The notes below the pieces were generated by a model. The model saw only the letters and a program-made list of their open reading frames with translations, did not search any database and had not been told where the DNA came from. A DNA stretch of 64,000 nucleotides, taken from the NCBI GenBank assembly GCA_951799405.1, contig CATOGX010000012.1, positions 17,436 through 81,435 of the forward strand. Direction: 5' to 3'. The position numbers and the translations under genes were made by a program. This stretch comes from Agapetus fuscipes. Taxonomy: Eukaryota > Arthropoda > Insecta > Trichoptera > Glossosomatidae. Below, one piece after another: positions 33,885 through 45,900 of the stretch (within the stretch, counting starts at the first letter, position 1; each line of letters begins with the position of its first letter).

Positions 33885-34213
33885 AGTTTTTTTTTTTTTT
33901 TTTAAGAAATCCTGTGCGGGAGACTCCCTAGATTCTAAAGACTCTAGGGGTCTATGACACTTGTTGTAGTGCCGCAGAGGTGTACGAGCTTGGTCGTCGC
34001 TACAAAGCGCCAATACTCAAGCAAGACCCAGTTGCTGTGAGGCTGGATGGACCTTTGGTGACCGGTCATTGGTAAAGGTTTATGAATTTTTCAACCCAGC
34101 GAAGAGCACATTCGAAATATAAATGGTATATTTTTGTGCTCCGCCGGGATCCGAATCCACAACCTTCCATTTACGAGTCCGAAGTGTTGCCACTACGGAC
34201 TACGGACCGGTCC
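33885..34213 (-). mobile_element. SINE family A with poly(A)-type LINE tail
   Basis: The minus-strand head and body are the same as other family A copies (ACCGGTCCGTAGTCCG, GGATTCGGATCCC, AGCGACGACCAAGCTCG). The 3' end reads GTCATAGACCCCTAGAG.., GGGAGTCTCCCGCACAGG, ATTTCTTAAAAA instead of the ATT type. This tail matches the LINE end at 50.8-51.0 kb. Confidence 0.85.
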
Positions 34214-34526
34214 AGTTAAAGAAAATAAGTAAAAATGCGAGTAAAAATTGACTTCTCATCATTCTGATGTTACATATTTGATGGCAGAATGTAATGTTTG
34301 TAAACTTTCCGTAGAATAAATCATTCACTTTGGAAAATTGTGAAATAAACGACCTGATACGATCCGCTGCCTCTAATACCAGACACAATGCATCATACGA
34401 AACAACACAATATTCCCATTTCCCCAACAAGTGGGCAACTATCTGTAATGGAGCTTTTACAGACAACATGGATCTTCCAGGAAATCCCAGGTAGCTGATG
34501 GGGGAATAAAAATATCTCCAAGCCAA
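34214..34526 (-). other. Unidentified open reading frame, possible exon remnant
   Basis: A minus-strand frame of about 100 codons encodes FPGRSMLSV, then (after a possible acceptor TCCATTACAG) IVAHLLGKWEYCVVSYDALC, LVLEAADRIRSFISQFSKV and a hydrophobic end LLAFLLIFF that runs into the SINE. The composition could fit one exon of an insect chemosensory receptor, but I see no decisive motif. It may be chance. Confidence 0.2.
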
Positions 34527-34784
34527 CTGAAAGATTATAAAAATAATGTTTCCGTGAACTGCTGAATGTTTTGCCTTTTTTATTTATATAATTACATTTT
34601 CACTTCTACGTTGCACATTTATTTATTTATTTATGGCTAGTATTTTTTTCAGTTATTGCTTCAACAATTTATTAATTTTGTATGCCAAATCTCTTAAGAG
34701 GCTATCGTCCTCAAACGCCGATGAGTTTTGAGCACTATATATACGTAGTGCTATAGTATACTCTCCATTCTCGAAATCTATATA

Positions 34785-35713
34785 TAGGGTGATTTTTTAG
34801 CTATTTTCTTTTTGGTAACAATGATTTTGACAGTTTACGCACCTTTCGTGTTTTGTATCACTGTCAAACATCTTCAGCTTGGTTTATAATTAAACCATGA
34901 ATAGTCTTACTCAACAACAACACTTGCAAATTATTGAATTTTGTTATCAAAATGGGTGCTCTGTTAAGAAAGTTCATCGCGCGCTTCTTTCATTTTATGG
35001 TCAGTTTAATCGACCCACTGAAGCGGCTATTCGGGCTATTGTGACTTAATTTTAAAGTGAAGATCAGCCAGAAACATTGCTAGAGCTACCAATTTATCCA
35101 AAAAAAAGTAACTGTTTGGTGCGGATTATGGGCTGGTGGAATCATTGGACTGCACTTCTAAAAGATGATGCGAATCGCAACGTAACTGTGAATGGTGAGC
35201 GCTACCGTGAGATGATATCCTACTTTTTTTCCCCAAAATGGAAAAACCTGACTTGCATGACTTGTGGTTTCAACAAAACTGTCCCACATGCCACACAGCA
35301 CGCGAAAAAATTAACCAATTGAGAGGCGAATCCGGTGAACAGTTTATTTCACGTTTGGGGCCGGTTGATTGGCCACCTAGATCGTGCGATCGTGCCTTTA
35401 GACTATTTTTGTGGGGCTATGTTAAAGATCATGTCTACACTGACAAGTCCGCTTCGATTGACATATTGGAAGACAACATTGAAGCATTTATTCGTGAGAT
35501 ACTGGCCGAAATGTTGGAAGGAGTATTCCAAAATTGGACTAAGCGGATGGACTATTTAAGGCGCAGCCACGGTGAACATTGGCATGAAATAATCTTCAAA
35601 CATTAAATTATATGAACTATACTATCGATTCCAAAAAAAAATCATGCATTTTTCTGCATTTTATGTGTTTTTTTTTAAATAATTTCCTATAGCTCTTAAA
35701 AAATCCCCCGTTA
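34785..35713 (+). pseudogene. Mariner/Tc1-superfamily transposon, dead copy
   Basis: Termini GGGTGATTTTTTAGCTAT (34,787) and its imperfect inverse ATAGCTCTTAAAAAATCCCC (to about 35,709) are flanked by TA-rich sequence. The ORF opens at about 34,898 with MNSLTQQQHLQIIEFCYQNG and a helix-turn-helix part KKVHRALLSFYG, then hits stops. The C-terminal half, in other frames, has DLWFQQNCPTCHTAREK, DWPPRSCDRAFRLFLWGYVK and ends HEIIFKH. These are typical insect mariner motifs. Frameshifts, stops and a deleted middle (length about 930 bp against about 1.3 kb) make it inactive. Confidence 0.8.
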
Positions 35714-36769
35714 GAAGGAATGTCTTACATAAACAGTGCCAGGCTCCTGTCACTGGCAACAAATGAACCAGCATTCTTAAATTAAATATGATTTCAAGCA
35801 GAAACTCATAGAGATATTGCCTTGACAGTTGTCTCTGTCTGACACATATGCTTCAAATTCACGCCCTGATCCCAAATGAGAAAGATATATTTTGTAAGCT
35901 TCTTTTACATGCAAGCTTCCAAAAAAATACGCTAGATGGCAAGTAATCATTAAAATGAGGGTAGGTAGTTTTTTTTTAAATTCAAATTTTCTTCCAAAGC
36001 AAACATGTGACAGAAGAAATTCGCTGATTTTGTTTAATGGCGTCTGCTGAAAAAAATGACAACATTTTGTTTTTCAAATTATAAATGAAAATAGTGTTTT
36101 TTAAGTCATTGATTGGACTATTCTTATGATTTTGAAGTGTTTTCAAGAAATGTGTCCACCGTAAGCGGTAGTGGAAAACCAAGTAAGTAGCAGTTTATCT
36201 TTTACTTCGTAATGTGTCATCGATTTTGTAAAATGGTTGAGAAATATGCTCATGGCTTGGATTCAATTTTCATGGACGGACATGATTTTTTATTTTGATA
36301 TTTTCAATGTATTTTCGACTTGTTTGTATCTTAGTAGTACCAGCAAGGTTTATGAGCTTTCATAAGAAATGAAAACCTTTTCTGAGCAAGGAAACTTCCT
36401 TTGTATTCTAGATCGATGAAATTAACGAAATTATCATGTTTTGGACCTTGGTTTTTAACGCGAATTTTTAACTTATGTATAAACTAATTATTGTTTTTTA
36501 TTTTTGTTTCAGAAATTGAGTTGCTAACAGCGAGCAGCCACGAAAACAGTGAAGACCACCATGTCGTTTTGAGGATTTTTTCTAGTCATGAAAGCGAAAC
36601 GTCGGCAGATAAAAAAGTTGAAAAAGACCCACAAGAACACAGAAGGAAAATTTAACTTTTTAACCTAAAAACCGACCATGAAAGTGAATGTGAAAGTGTA
36701 AAACTTTGCTTAAAACCTGTGTTGTTTTACTACGAGTTTTTAGGTTAAATGGAAACTGGGGATACAATC
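35714..36769. other. Unassigned sequence
   Basis: No gene identified. About 36,510-36,655 looks exon-like (TTTTTGTTTCAG followed by EIELLTASSHENSEDHHVV and a stop). Part of it, AAACGTCGGCAGATAAAAAA, recurs at about 43,590 in an intron, so it is more likely repeat-derived. Confidence 0.35.
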
Positions 36770-36925
36770 CTTTATTATATTGTCCTTCGTCGTCGTCTTT
36801 CGTTTGGACTTTCAAATTTTCAATTTTCAAAATGTCTCGCCGCGAGGATCGAACCCGCGTCTCCCGGGCGGGGCCGCCGAAAGAACCGGTGGTCACGCTA
36901 AACTGCCTGCTCGGCAGTGTGTGAA
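36770..36925 (-). repeat. tRNA-like SINE head, third family
   Basis: On the minus strand: CAGTTTAGCGTGACCACCGG (A-box region), GCGGGTTCGATCCTCG (B box), then an AT-rich part with GACGACGACGAAGGACAA. There is no CCA or full cloverleaf, so it is probably a SINE rather than a tRNA gene. Confidence 0.5.
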
Positions 36926-37140
36926 AATGAAATGTATTTAAGCGATACAAACCTCATATTTTATGTATAGAAATTGTAATTATATAGAGGCGCTATCCTA
37001 TTTTTAAACAAATATTTTTTATATACAAAACTATGTACATAAATTAGAACATAGAGGCGCTAAACATTAACTCAATTCATAACAAATATAATTTTTGACA
37101 AAAAAAAACTGATGAATGAAATTCTGATTCTGAAAAATGA
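36926..37140. other. AT-rich spacer
   Basis: Two related short strings (ATAGAGGCGCTA) at about 36,985 and 37,050. Nothing else. Confidence 0.35.
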
Positions 37141-37295
37141 GATTCATGAAATTTAACGCATGCGAACTTACAACATAAGGATCTCAAATAAGTTGTAAAG
37201 ATATAGTACATTCAGGATTCTTATTACACGCATTCCCACAAGCAGACACGTGTACTGTCGCGCTTACACATGCTGTATGTGCACTAAAAAAACGT
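37141..37295 (-). repeat. RTE-type LINE 3' end, partial
   Basis: A minus-strand fragment with TAAGTTGTAAAGATATAG and CACAAGCAGACACGTGT landmarks. Confidence 0.65.
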
Positions 37296-37470
37296 AGTAT
37301 TTCCGATTTCCGATATATTTTTGATTGCATCAATGGATCGATATCTCTATTTTAAATCGATATTTTTAAACACTGTCGATGTAAACATTATGTAGTTCGC
37401 GAAAATAACAGTAAACGATAATAAATATGCCTGGAAAAACGTTCTGAATATGTACAACAATTTTCTCACT

Positions 37471-37580
37471 GCCCCGCAAGGGCGTCGTGGGCTAGCGGTA
37501 ACGTCCGCGTCTTTGATGCAGAAGGACCCGGGTTCGGGCCTGGAGATGAGATGTTTGTTTTTTTTTTTTTTTTTTTTTTC
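37471..37580 (+). repeat. tRNA-like sequence with T-rich tail
   Basis: CGTCGTGGGCTAGCGGTAAC contains an A-box-like element, and ACCCGGGTTCGGGCCTGGAG a B box about 45 bp downstream, followed by a run of about 20 T. Stem pairing is incomplete, so I call it a tRNA-derived SINE head or tRNA pseudogene. Confidence 0.45.
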
Positions 37581-37795
37581 TTTGTCCCTATTTTTTAATA
37601 AATTTGAAAGGAATGCAATTCATCGATCTATTTTGCGTTCTCTAATAAATATTTAAAAATTCGAGCGGGGACGCAAACCAGTTTTTAGAAATACAGATCA
37701 TGGCAGAAGAAGATTTTGCATATAATTTTTCAACAAAATTGTCAGTAATTATTTTTTCTCATCAAATATTTTCAAATACGTACAAGCTTTTTGAG
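37581..37795. other. AT-rich spacer
   Basis: Nothing recognised. Confidence 0.3.
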
Positions 37796-38800
37796 AGATA
37801 TACTACCTAATACCTATATAATCTATTATCTATGTTGCACAATACATTACATTTGACATTCATATTAAATGCATTCCCACAAGTAGACAGGTATAAGTTC
37901 GTTTTTACACATGCTCCATGATGACTTAGAACATCTATAATAATAATCTATAATCTAAGTTGCAAGGATATATTCATTTAAAGCTCTCAGATGTATGCCC
38001 ACAAACCAACAAGTGTAGTTCGCGCTTACAAATGCTGAATGTGTACTTACAAATAAAATCCAAACCTCAAATGAACATAAGCCCCACAACTTTTGCCGAC
38101 CTTCCCTGAAACAGGGGTGACATTGGCAAAGTGAACCATTTTTTACAGTATGGGTGGTCAGCTTCATACCAACCTATAAGTCAAGGAATAACCTTATATC
38201 AAATTAACATTCGCCCTGCAACTCTTGCCGAACTTCCCTCAAAAATAGGTGAAATTTGCAAAGTGAACCATTTTTTACAGTATGGGTGGTCAGCCGCATA
38301 CTAACCTATAAGTCTAGGAAATTATTTAGTTTAGGTCTATATAATTTAAGTTGCAAAGATATATTAAATTGAGATTCATATTAAATGCATTCCCACAAGC
38401 AGACCCGTTCCTATAAGTTCACGCCTGCAAATGCTAGATGTGGACTAACAACATAGAAACCCAATCTTTAATGAACATAAGACCTGCAACTCTTGGCGAC
38501 CTTCCCTGACACAGGGGTGAAATTCGCAAAGTGAATCATTGTTTACAGGGTGGTCAGCCTCATGCCAACATATGATTCAACGAAAGTTGCAAAGGTATTG
38601 TACATTTAAGATTCATATTACATGCAGTCCTACAAGCAAGCACGATCGTGTTTACACTTGCTGCATGTGCACAAAAAACAAACCTCACACGAACCGCCCT
38701 ACGCCCTTCCCGGAAGCCAGGGTGGCATTGGCAAAAGTGAACTAGGTGTATACAGCATGGGGTTCAGTTTCATACCAATCTATCAGATTTCCGATATATT
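37796..38800 (-). repeat. Cluster of five RTE 3'-end copies, minus strand
   Basis: Copies or part copies lie at about 37,796-37,935, 37,948-38,180, 38,190-38,315, 38,335-38,575 and 38,583-38,795, all in the same orientation and diverged from each other. This looks like an older or shorter version of the array at 20.7-23.7 kb. Confidence 0.8.
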
Positions 38801-39104
38801 TTTAATGGCATTCATATATCGATGTGCCTTCCTATATCGAATCGATATTTTCTAACAGTGTCGATTAACTTATTCTGATAAAATCTATAACCATTTACGG
38901 TGCATGATATTCCCGATGAATGACAGATCATAGGGCAAATGAGAATATAGAAATATTGATATTAAATCAAGATTTTCATACACTATTGATGTATCTATAA
39001 CAGTATGTACAACCGTTTACAATGCGGGATAATCCCTGTGTCTTTTAATTTTTGAATGGTAAGCTTCCGTAAATTTTATTTTATCAAAGCCTACAAAATT
39101 TAAA
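38801..39104. other. Unassigned spacer with ATCGATAT-rich strings
   Basis: TATATCGATGTGCC..ATATCGAATCGATATT and related strings here resemble 37,300-37,390. Repeat identity unknown. Confidence 0.35.
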
Positions 39105-39249
39105 ATTTTCTTTTACAAAAACTGCATGTTTTTATTTTACATGTTTTTTTAATATTACGAATTTTAACGTGAGTAAACTATGCGCAATATACACATTCTC
39201 CAAATGTTAAGGGGTTGGGCTGCGTAGCAGCCAGGGGCGTAGCCCCTAG
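39105..39249 (+). mobile_element. Helitron 3' end, second copy
   Basis: Ends with hairpin GGGGCGTAGCCCC then CTAG and host T. The upstream 130 bp (CTGCATGTTTTTATTTTACA to GGGTTGGGCTGCGTAGCAGC) matches the copy at 23.7 kb. Confidence 0.72.
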
Positions 39250-39310
39250 TCATAATTAAATTAGTACTACAACTATGTACTTTAAATTGTTTAATTATAA
39301 TAATGAGAAA

Positions 39311-39405
39311 ACATTGTCGGTGTTATGACCAAGGGGACCAAGCGGCCGATCTTTCTAGCGTATTTGGAATGAAATAACGTTGGTTCGATCTCTGCTTGGG
39401 TCACT
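39311..39405 (+). repeat. tRNA-like sequence
   Basis: TGACCAAGGGGACCAAGCGG begins and CTTGGGTCA ends an approximately 75-nt segment, and GTTGGTTCGATCTC resembles a B box. The termini can pair imperfectly. Possibly a SINE head or decayed tRNA; identity not established. Confidence 0.3.
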
Positions 39406-39544
39406 TGACTTTAACTTTCACCCTGGTTCAACAGATGTTATTGGGTAAATATTAATTAATAATTCATTAATATAAACAATAATGAATTATTAATTAAATA
39501 TTAAAGTCCATTTTTAATTATTTAAAAATTCAAATGGGTAATAA

Positions 39545-39735
39545 CAAAGTTTTAATTCACTTATTTATTTCTTTTTTGTGCTCGAACATTTTCGCCTAAT
39601 GCAAATTCCAATTTCATAAACCCTAGCGGCCAAAATTACAGATCAACTGCCATTTATTTATGTCTTTACATACTATCTTTCATTTCCTTCAGAGTCATAA
39701 CCTTTTTATACAGGCTCTTCTTTTATTATATTTGA
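39545..39735 (-). repeat. Foldback-element terminus followed by RTE ORF fragment
   Basis: 39,550-39,605 (TTTTAATTCACTTATTTA, TTTTCGCCTAAT) matches the left arm of the foldback at 52.0 kb. 39,605-39,735 on the minus strand is an RTE ORF C-terminal fragment (AAGGTTATGACTCTGAAGG). Confidence 0.6.
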
Positions 39736-39949
39736 ATTAAGACTAATCAGCTGTTCACTTGCGGCCATCTTGGATTGACAGGTTTTCATACAAATACATC
39801 ATTAGTTTATCAAAGCGTGGGCTCAACGGGGGACTAAAATGTCTAAGACTAGCACTGAAAGTGTTTCAGTTTTATACCTGTCCGCCATTGCCTGATATGT
39901 GTAGGTAACAGTATAATATAATATTTGAAGGTTGCTTATGTTGTTCCAG

Positions 39950-42900
39950 TGTGTGGATGGCTACCCGTATGTGAACAGGTGCCCATCAGGCCTGCACTTT
40001 GATGACATCAGTAAGTTCTGCACTTTCAAGGATGAGGCGAGGTGCGGACCCATCGCTGCAAGTAAGGAAACATCATTTATAATCTAGCCACCAATCCGTA
40101 GTCCAGTGGTAACACTTCAGACTTGTAAAGGGAAGGTTGAGGGCTTGAGTCCCGGCGGAGCACAAAATATTAACCATATAAGGGGCTGTCCATATATTAC
40201 GTCATTCGCATTAAGGTGGGGGGGGAGTCTGGTCTGCGGATGATGGCAAATGATGTACGAGTACCAAAAGTGACGTCGTTCTTGTAAATACCAATTTCTA
40301 TAAAATATACAAAATATTATGTAAGTAATATAAAATTATTAATTATTAAGCTCATCCATTATTACAGCAAGAGGGGGAGGGGGGGTCATTAGATAATGAC
40401 TATAGGATGATTGTAAGGGAGGGGGGGGGTCGAAAATCGGCCAAAATCGATGACGTAATTTATGGACGGCCCCTAAGTACATTTTATAATATGCTCTTCG
40501 CTGGGTTACAAAATTCATATGTCTCTACCAAAGGTCCATCCAGCCTGATAGCAACTGGCTCTACTTTGTGAATTGGCGCTTTGTAGCGACAACCAAACTC
40601 GTAAAAAGTCCGGTCAATATCTCAGTTGGTAGAATGTTTGCATTCCACGCCGAGAGCAAGGGTTCGATCCCAACTGAGGGTGTCAGAAATGATTTCCGAT
40701 TCTGGGGAGCTGGAGCTTCCGGACATTTCATCATTGCAGTTTCATCAAGGTCATCTTCATCATTTCACTTTCCCACTGAAGAAGTCCATTGCAGAAATGG
40801 GTGAAAAGCCCTAAAGCTCCAACTCCCACAGACCACGGCAACAAATCCCGGAAAACATCTCTCCTATAAAACAATATCTCTTTATTTCCTTTAATTTGTT
40901 CTGTTTATGAATTGGATCAAAATTAAACCATAATCTGTTTTTATCCATGATTGTTTGTGTTAAAAAATATTCTCTGAATAAATTTTGATTATGTTTTCAG
41001 CTGTGTCCCCTGTGACTGAGGCTGCGTTAGACTCAGCCAAGAAATGTGACTTGGAGACCTGCGTGCTCCCTTATTGCTTCTGCTCTAAAGATGGAACCAT
41101 AATTCCTGGGGGACTGGAACCAGAAGAGGTGAGAGCTTTTACTCACATTTTTTTTATAGTGCACAACAGGTTACCCAAATTACAGTGCACCCTCTCAACC
41201 ATCAACAAGCTGGGAGGAACTCTTTCACTATTTACAGGTAACACAATGGACTCGGAATATTTTTGAATTTGGAACTTTATCTCGGCGAGCAAACGAACCA
41301 ACAAGTCAGTCTTGTATGATACTACCGTCCTGAGCCCTTCTATAATCTAAGTTCCAAAGAAATATTAACATTTAAAATTCATATTAAATGCATGCCCACA
41401 AACAGACACGTGTAAGTTTGTGCTTACTAATGCTTCATATATACTTGCAAATTAAAATCCAAACATAAACTCTGCAACTTTTGACTACTTTCCCTGAAAC
41501 AGGGGTGACATTGAGGGGTCTGTCTCATATCCCTTATATTTTTAATTTGTTTCCAGACCCCCAAATGATCATCCTTACATTTGTATTTGTTTCCAGACCC
41601 CCCAAATGATCATCCTTACATTTGTATTTGTTTCCAGACCCCCCAAATGATCATCCTTACATTTGTATTTGTTTCCAGACCCCCCAAATGATCATCCTTA
41701 CATTTGTATTTGTTTCCAGACCCCCCAAATGATCATCCTTACATTTGTATTTGTTTCCAGACCCCCCAAATGATCATCCTTACATTTGTATTTGTTTCCA
41801 GACCCCCCAAATGATCATCCTTACATTTGACGGCGCAGTAAACCTGAATAATTTTGATCTCTACAAGAAAGTCTTCAATAACAAAGTTAAAAATCCCAAT
41901 GGCTGCCCCATCAAGGGAACATTCTTCGTTTCTCACGAGTACAGGTTTGTCAAAATTGTGATCTTTAACATATTATTTACACATTTTTTATGAAATTTTT
42001 CACTGGAAACTGTGTACCTACTCATAGAACTCCATTCTAAAAAAAATATATGAAAAAACCCCACTGTTTAATTTTACTTATTTATTAGAATTATCCAGTG
42101 TTTATTTTCATATTTTCAAATATTTACATCTATAATTTATTAAATGATCTATAGATAATTAAGTACTGATATTAAATATTTGTGAACCTTAATGTTGATT
42201 TTTTATTCCAGCAATTATGTTCAAATCCAAGAATTGGCGCATGATGGCCATGAAGTAAGTGCTTAAAATATATATTTCCTTTTTGAAAATCTAACTTTGT
42301 TCTTAAAATCAGTCTTAGATTTTAAACTTCTATCTCTCCCAGATGAGCCACGGTTCTTCTGTGCACCTTCACATCCTGTTTTTACTTTCCTGATTCCACC
42401 GTAATGACTGTCATAATGTGTCTGTAATACAGAGCTAAGGTTTTTGGATTCTCTGGCAACCTCATGTCAAAGAGGAATCCTCCTCTGTTCTTTTAATGTT
42501 GCATTAAATGTAGAGGCCTAAGTAGCTTTAAGATTCATGTGATAAACAGCAGTCCTACTAAATGGACCAACCAGATGAAGGAGTTCATGGGAACTTTAAA
42601 AACATCTCAAGATAGAGACATAAATTGCCAATTAATATCAGAAAAACTCAATGTATAGTCATGGAACTCAGTAATGAAGTAAACTGTTGCAAAAGAAAGA
42701 GAAAGCTCCTCAAAAATCATGGTTTGCCAATGTTCACTTTCTTTCACGTAACAAAAAAACCCTCTCCAATAGTGCCACAGCTCAAATTGATCCTTGACCT
42801 CCCAAATGCTGTACCTCCAACTCCTCCTGTCCCCTTCCACAGTCCTTCAACTTGCCACCTGGAGAAACTAGGTAACATCTCTTCTCACTCCCTCCTTCCA

Positions 42901-45900
42901 CCGCAGCCTAGGCCTCTCCACCAGCCTCCTTACAAGGCAACATTGCGTGTATCTGTCCCGCAGTCTAGTGGTTAACATTTCAGATTCGTGATTGGAAGGT
43001 AGTGGTTTCGAATCCAGGCGGAGCACGAGAAAATATTTCATTTTTCAAATTAGCTCTTCGCTGGATTGAAAAATCAATCTACCTTTACCAGAGACTGGTC
43101 ACCAAAGGTCCATCCAGCCTTACACTAATTGGAGCATGCTTGAGAAATGGCACTTTCAACGATGACGACCAAGCTCCCAGAGGGCTCTTGAGGTGTGATT
43201 CACACAAAAACAGCACTCACCAAATAAATCAGCCTAATATTATTATATTATTATTATCGATCTCTTCATGTGCATTTAACACAAATCTTAAATGTTCTGT
43301 TTTAAGTTTGGAACTGAGACAGTTTCTCAGCAGCAGGGCCTGCAGGACAAAGGCTATGAAGAGTGGGCGGGAGAGATGATTGGCATGAGGGAAATCCTGG
43401 GGCAGTTCTCCAACGTCTCCCGCAGTGATATAGTTGGCATGCGAGCGCCCTTCCTCAAGCCTGGCAGAAACACACAGTACAAGGTAAGCAAGCTCCTCCC
43501 AAAGAAATTTCTTTATTTATTAAAAGTTTAACACTTTCATGGTCGGTATGATATATTATAATGAATTGTTTTTGTGAGTGAAGGTGAAACGTCGGCAGAT
43601 AAAAAAGCTGCATGTAGACCATGGTCTAACCCGAAAAACCACAAAAACAATTCATTCTTTATTTTTGTATTTTTTCTATATAATATTTTCTTACAATGTT
43701 GCTAGGACATTATTTCAGTCTTATGTTTCCCTTTTCAAAACACTGAAATTGTCTACCGATATATTTGAGGTGAGGGTGACTTTATAAATTTAAAACAATT
43801 TATTTCTTAGTTAGCTATTTTTTAGCAATGCTGCAGGGTGACATAACTTTTTCTTCTCGGGACTTTTTGTTTAGACTCTATCGAGATTGTCAAATTTGCA
43901 TTAGTTGATGTTATTTTGACTCCAGAAGGTACCTACTTGTAATAGGGTATTTGCAATAATGAGGAATTTGGCCAAAAGTGTATAATTTTGATAGATTACG
44001 ATAAGCATATTAACAAGGTCCTGATTTCAAGTCCAAAATAGATGATTTTACATTTGAAAAAGAACCTTTGGAAAATTTGACCGGTTTCAAAAAGGATATG
44101 AAATTCGTCAACGGAAATTGAGGCCCCCGTGATGTCATTTCCATGTATCCACAACGCTGCTAGTAATGCGATGGCTATAAGATGAATTAAGAAAATGTCG
44201 CCACATACGAAAATTCAATCCATAATCTTTTGACGCGTAAATTCAAACTTAATTTTGTGAACCTGAATAACTTTGTTACAAAAACAAATTTAAAAAAATT
44301 CAAGAAGTTTGGTGACAAGCAAATAAAAAGGAATTTGAATTGAAAAAAAGGGAAATTTCCCTATTGTAATTGACTTTCGTTTTTGGAAATATTCCAGGAT
44401 TATTACAATAATTCCTGTATGATAGAGGAGACAAAATAAGTGATATTAAATTAGCATTATATTAAGACTTTGTATGCTGATGTTGCAGGTTCTTGAGGAC
44501 TTTGGCTACATCTACGACAGCTCCATATCAGTGCCCCCGAGGCCCCAGCCTGTCTGGCCTTACACCCTGGACCACAAAATCCCCCACGAGTGCAAGGCAG
44601 GGACCTGCCCGACCAAGACATTCCCAGGTAACCTTAACAACGAAGATGCTGTCACATGTTCACATCTGTAGATCACAGACAATCACTACTTCACCAGTTA
44701 ATACTGAAATGAAGCTTCACTTTTAACACAACTTTTTTCCATGCTGTTCCCGAAATGATCCTATGTGACGAGAGCAGACTATTTATTTTCACAGGCAAGT
44801 GGACCAGTCTTAAGCTAACAAATCCACTTGAAGTGGTGGTTTCCCTGTTTCCTAGAGATCAAGTTCTCATTTCTTGTGAAGGCTGAGTAAGCCTTGTCAG
44901 TGGTATAATTTGAACTTGAAGAAAACACCAAAACAGGAAATCATTTCTGGCGCCAATCATGGGGTTAAAACTCTGTCGGTGCTATTTACAAAACATTTGA
45001 TCCATAACTGATCTATGGATCATCAATTTTTGGTTTTGTTCATGATGGTTAAATTCACTGTAGGCTGTGGATGAGCCATGGGTTTACTGTTAGAGAATAA
45101 CACTTTATGGCTTAGAGCGTATGCGTTCTAACAACTGAGCTATCGGCTGATGACATTGATGTATAAATGCTTAATTCATTATTTAAGACGAATCAATGAA
45201 ATTGGATTATCAATCCGATAAATATAAAACTTTAATTCTTGTTACTTTTAGGAATTTGGGAAGTACCGCTCAACGCACATTACATAGAGAGCTATGAAGG
45301 AGGCCACTGCCCGTATCTGGACCAATGTGTTCTTCACAATCATGATCCCGACGAGGTAAGGAAAAATAAACCTCTAAAATCATTTAAAGTTATTTGAATG
45401 ATCCCAACCTTTTGTAAGATATTCAAACAAGATTTAGAATCAAATAAGCTGTAAAATCTCCTAGATCGAGGCCTGGCTTAGGGGGGTCGAGCAGTGCGAC
45501 CAACCAGAGCCCCCACGCCCAAGGGGCCCTCAAAGGGCCAAAAAAACTCATACATTGTCTTCAGTGTTTCACCGTGTTCCGTCTCATTTTCTGTCCTTGG
45601 AATTTGTGTCGAGTCCACTATGTAATTTATTCAGATATTTTCATTGAGATATAAATACTTCAATAGATATTACATTAATAAATGTGAAATAGATTTTAAT
45701 TTACCGGAGATTTGTACACAGAGATTTTTTAAGGTCAAATGGTGGGTGGTGGGAATTTGAATAAATTAAAATATATTATTATTGTCCTTGCAGGTTTTGG
45801 AATGGCTTCAAGAAGACTTCAGCAGGTATTACGATCAGAACAGAGCGCCCTACATGATGCCCTTCCACACTAACTGGTTCCAAATAAAAGAACTGCGACT

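Noticed and set aside
36510..36655. Upstream exon of the chitin deacetylase-like gene
   Set aside because: It has an acceptor-like site but encodes no signal peptide or chitin-binding cysteines, ends in a stop, and part of it recurs in an intron at 43.6 kb.
41745..41801. Use of an earlier acceptor to extend the deacetylase exon
   Set aside because: The 41-bp shift changes frame and meets a stop, so earlier acceptors cannot give the protein.
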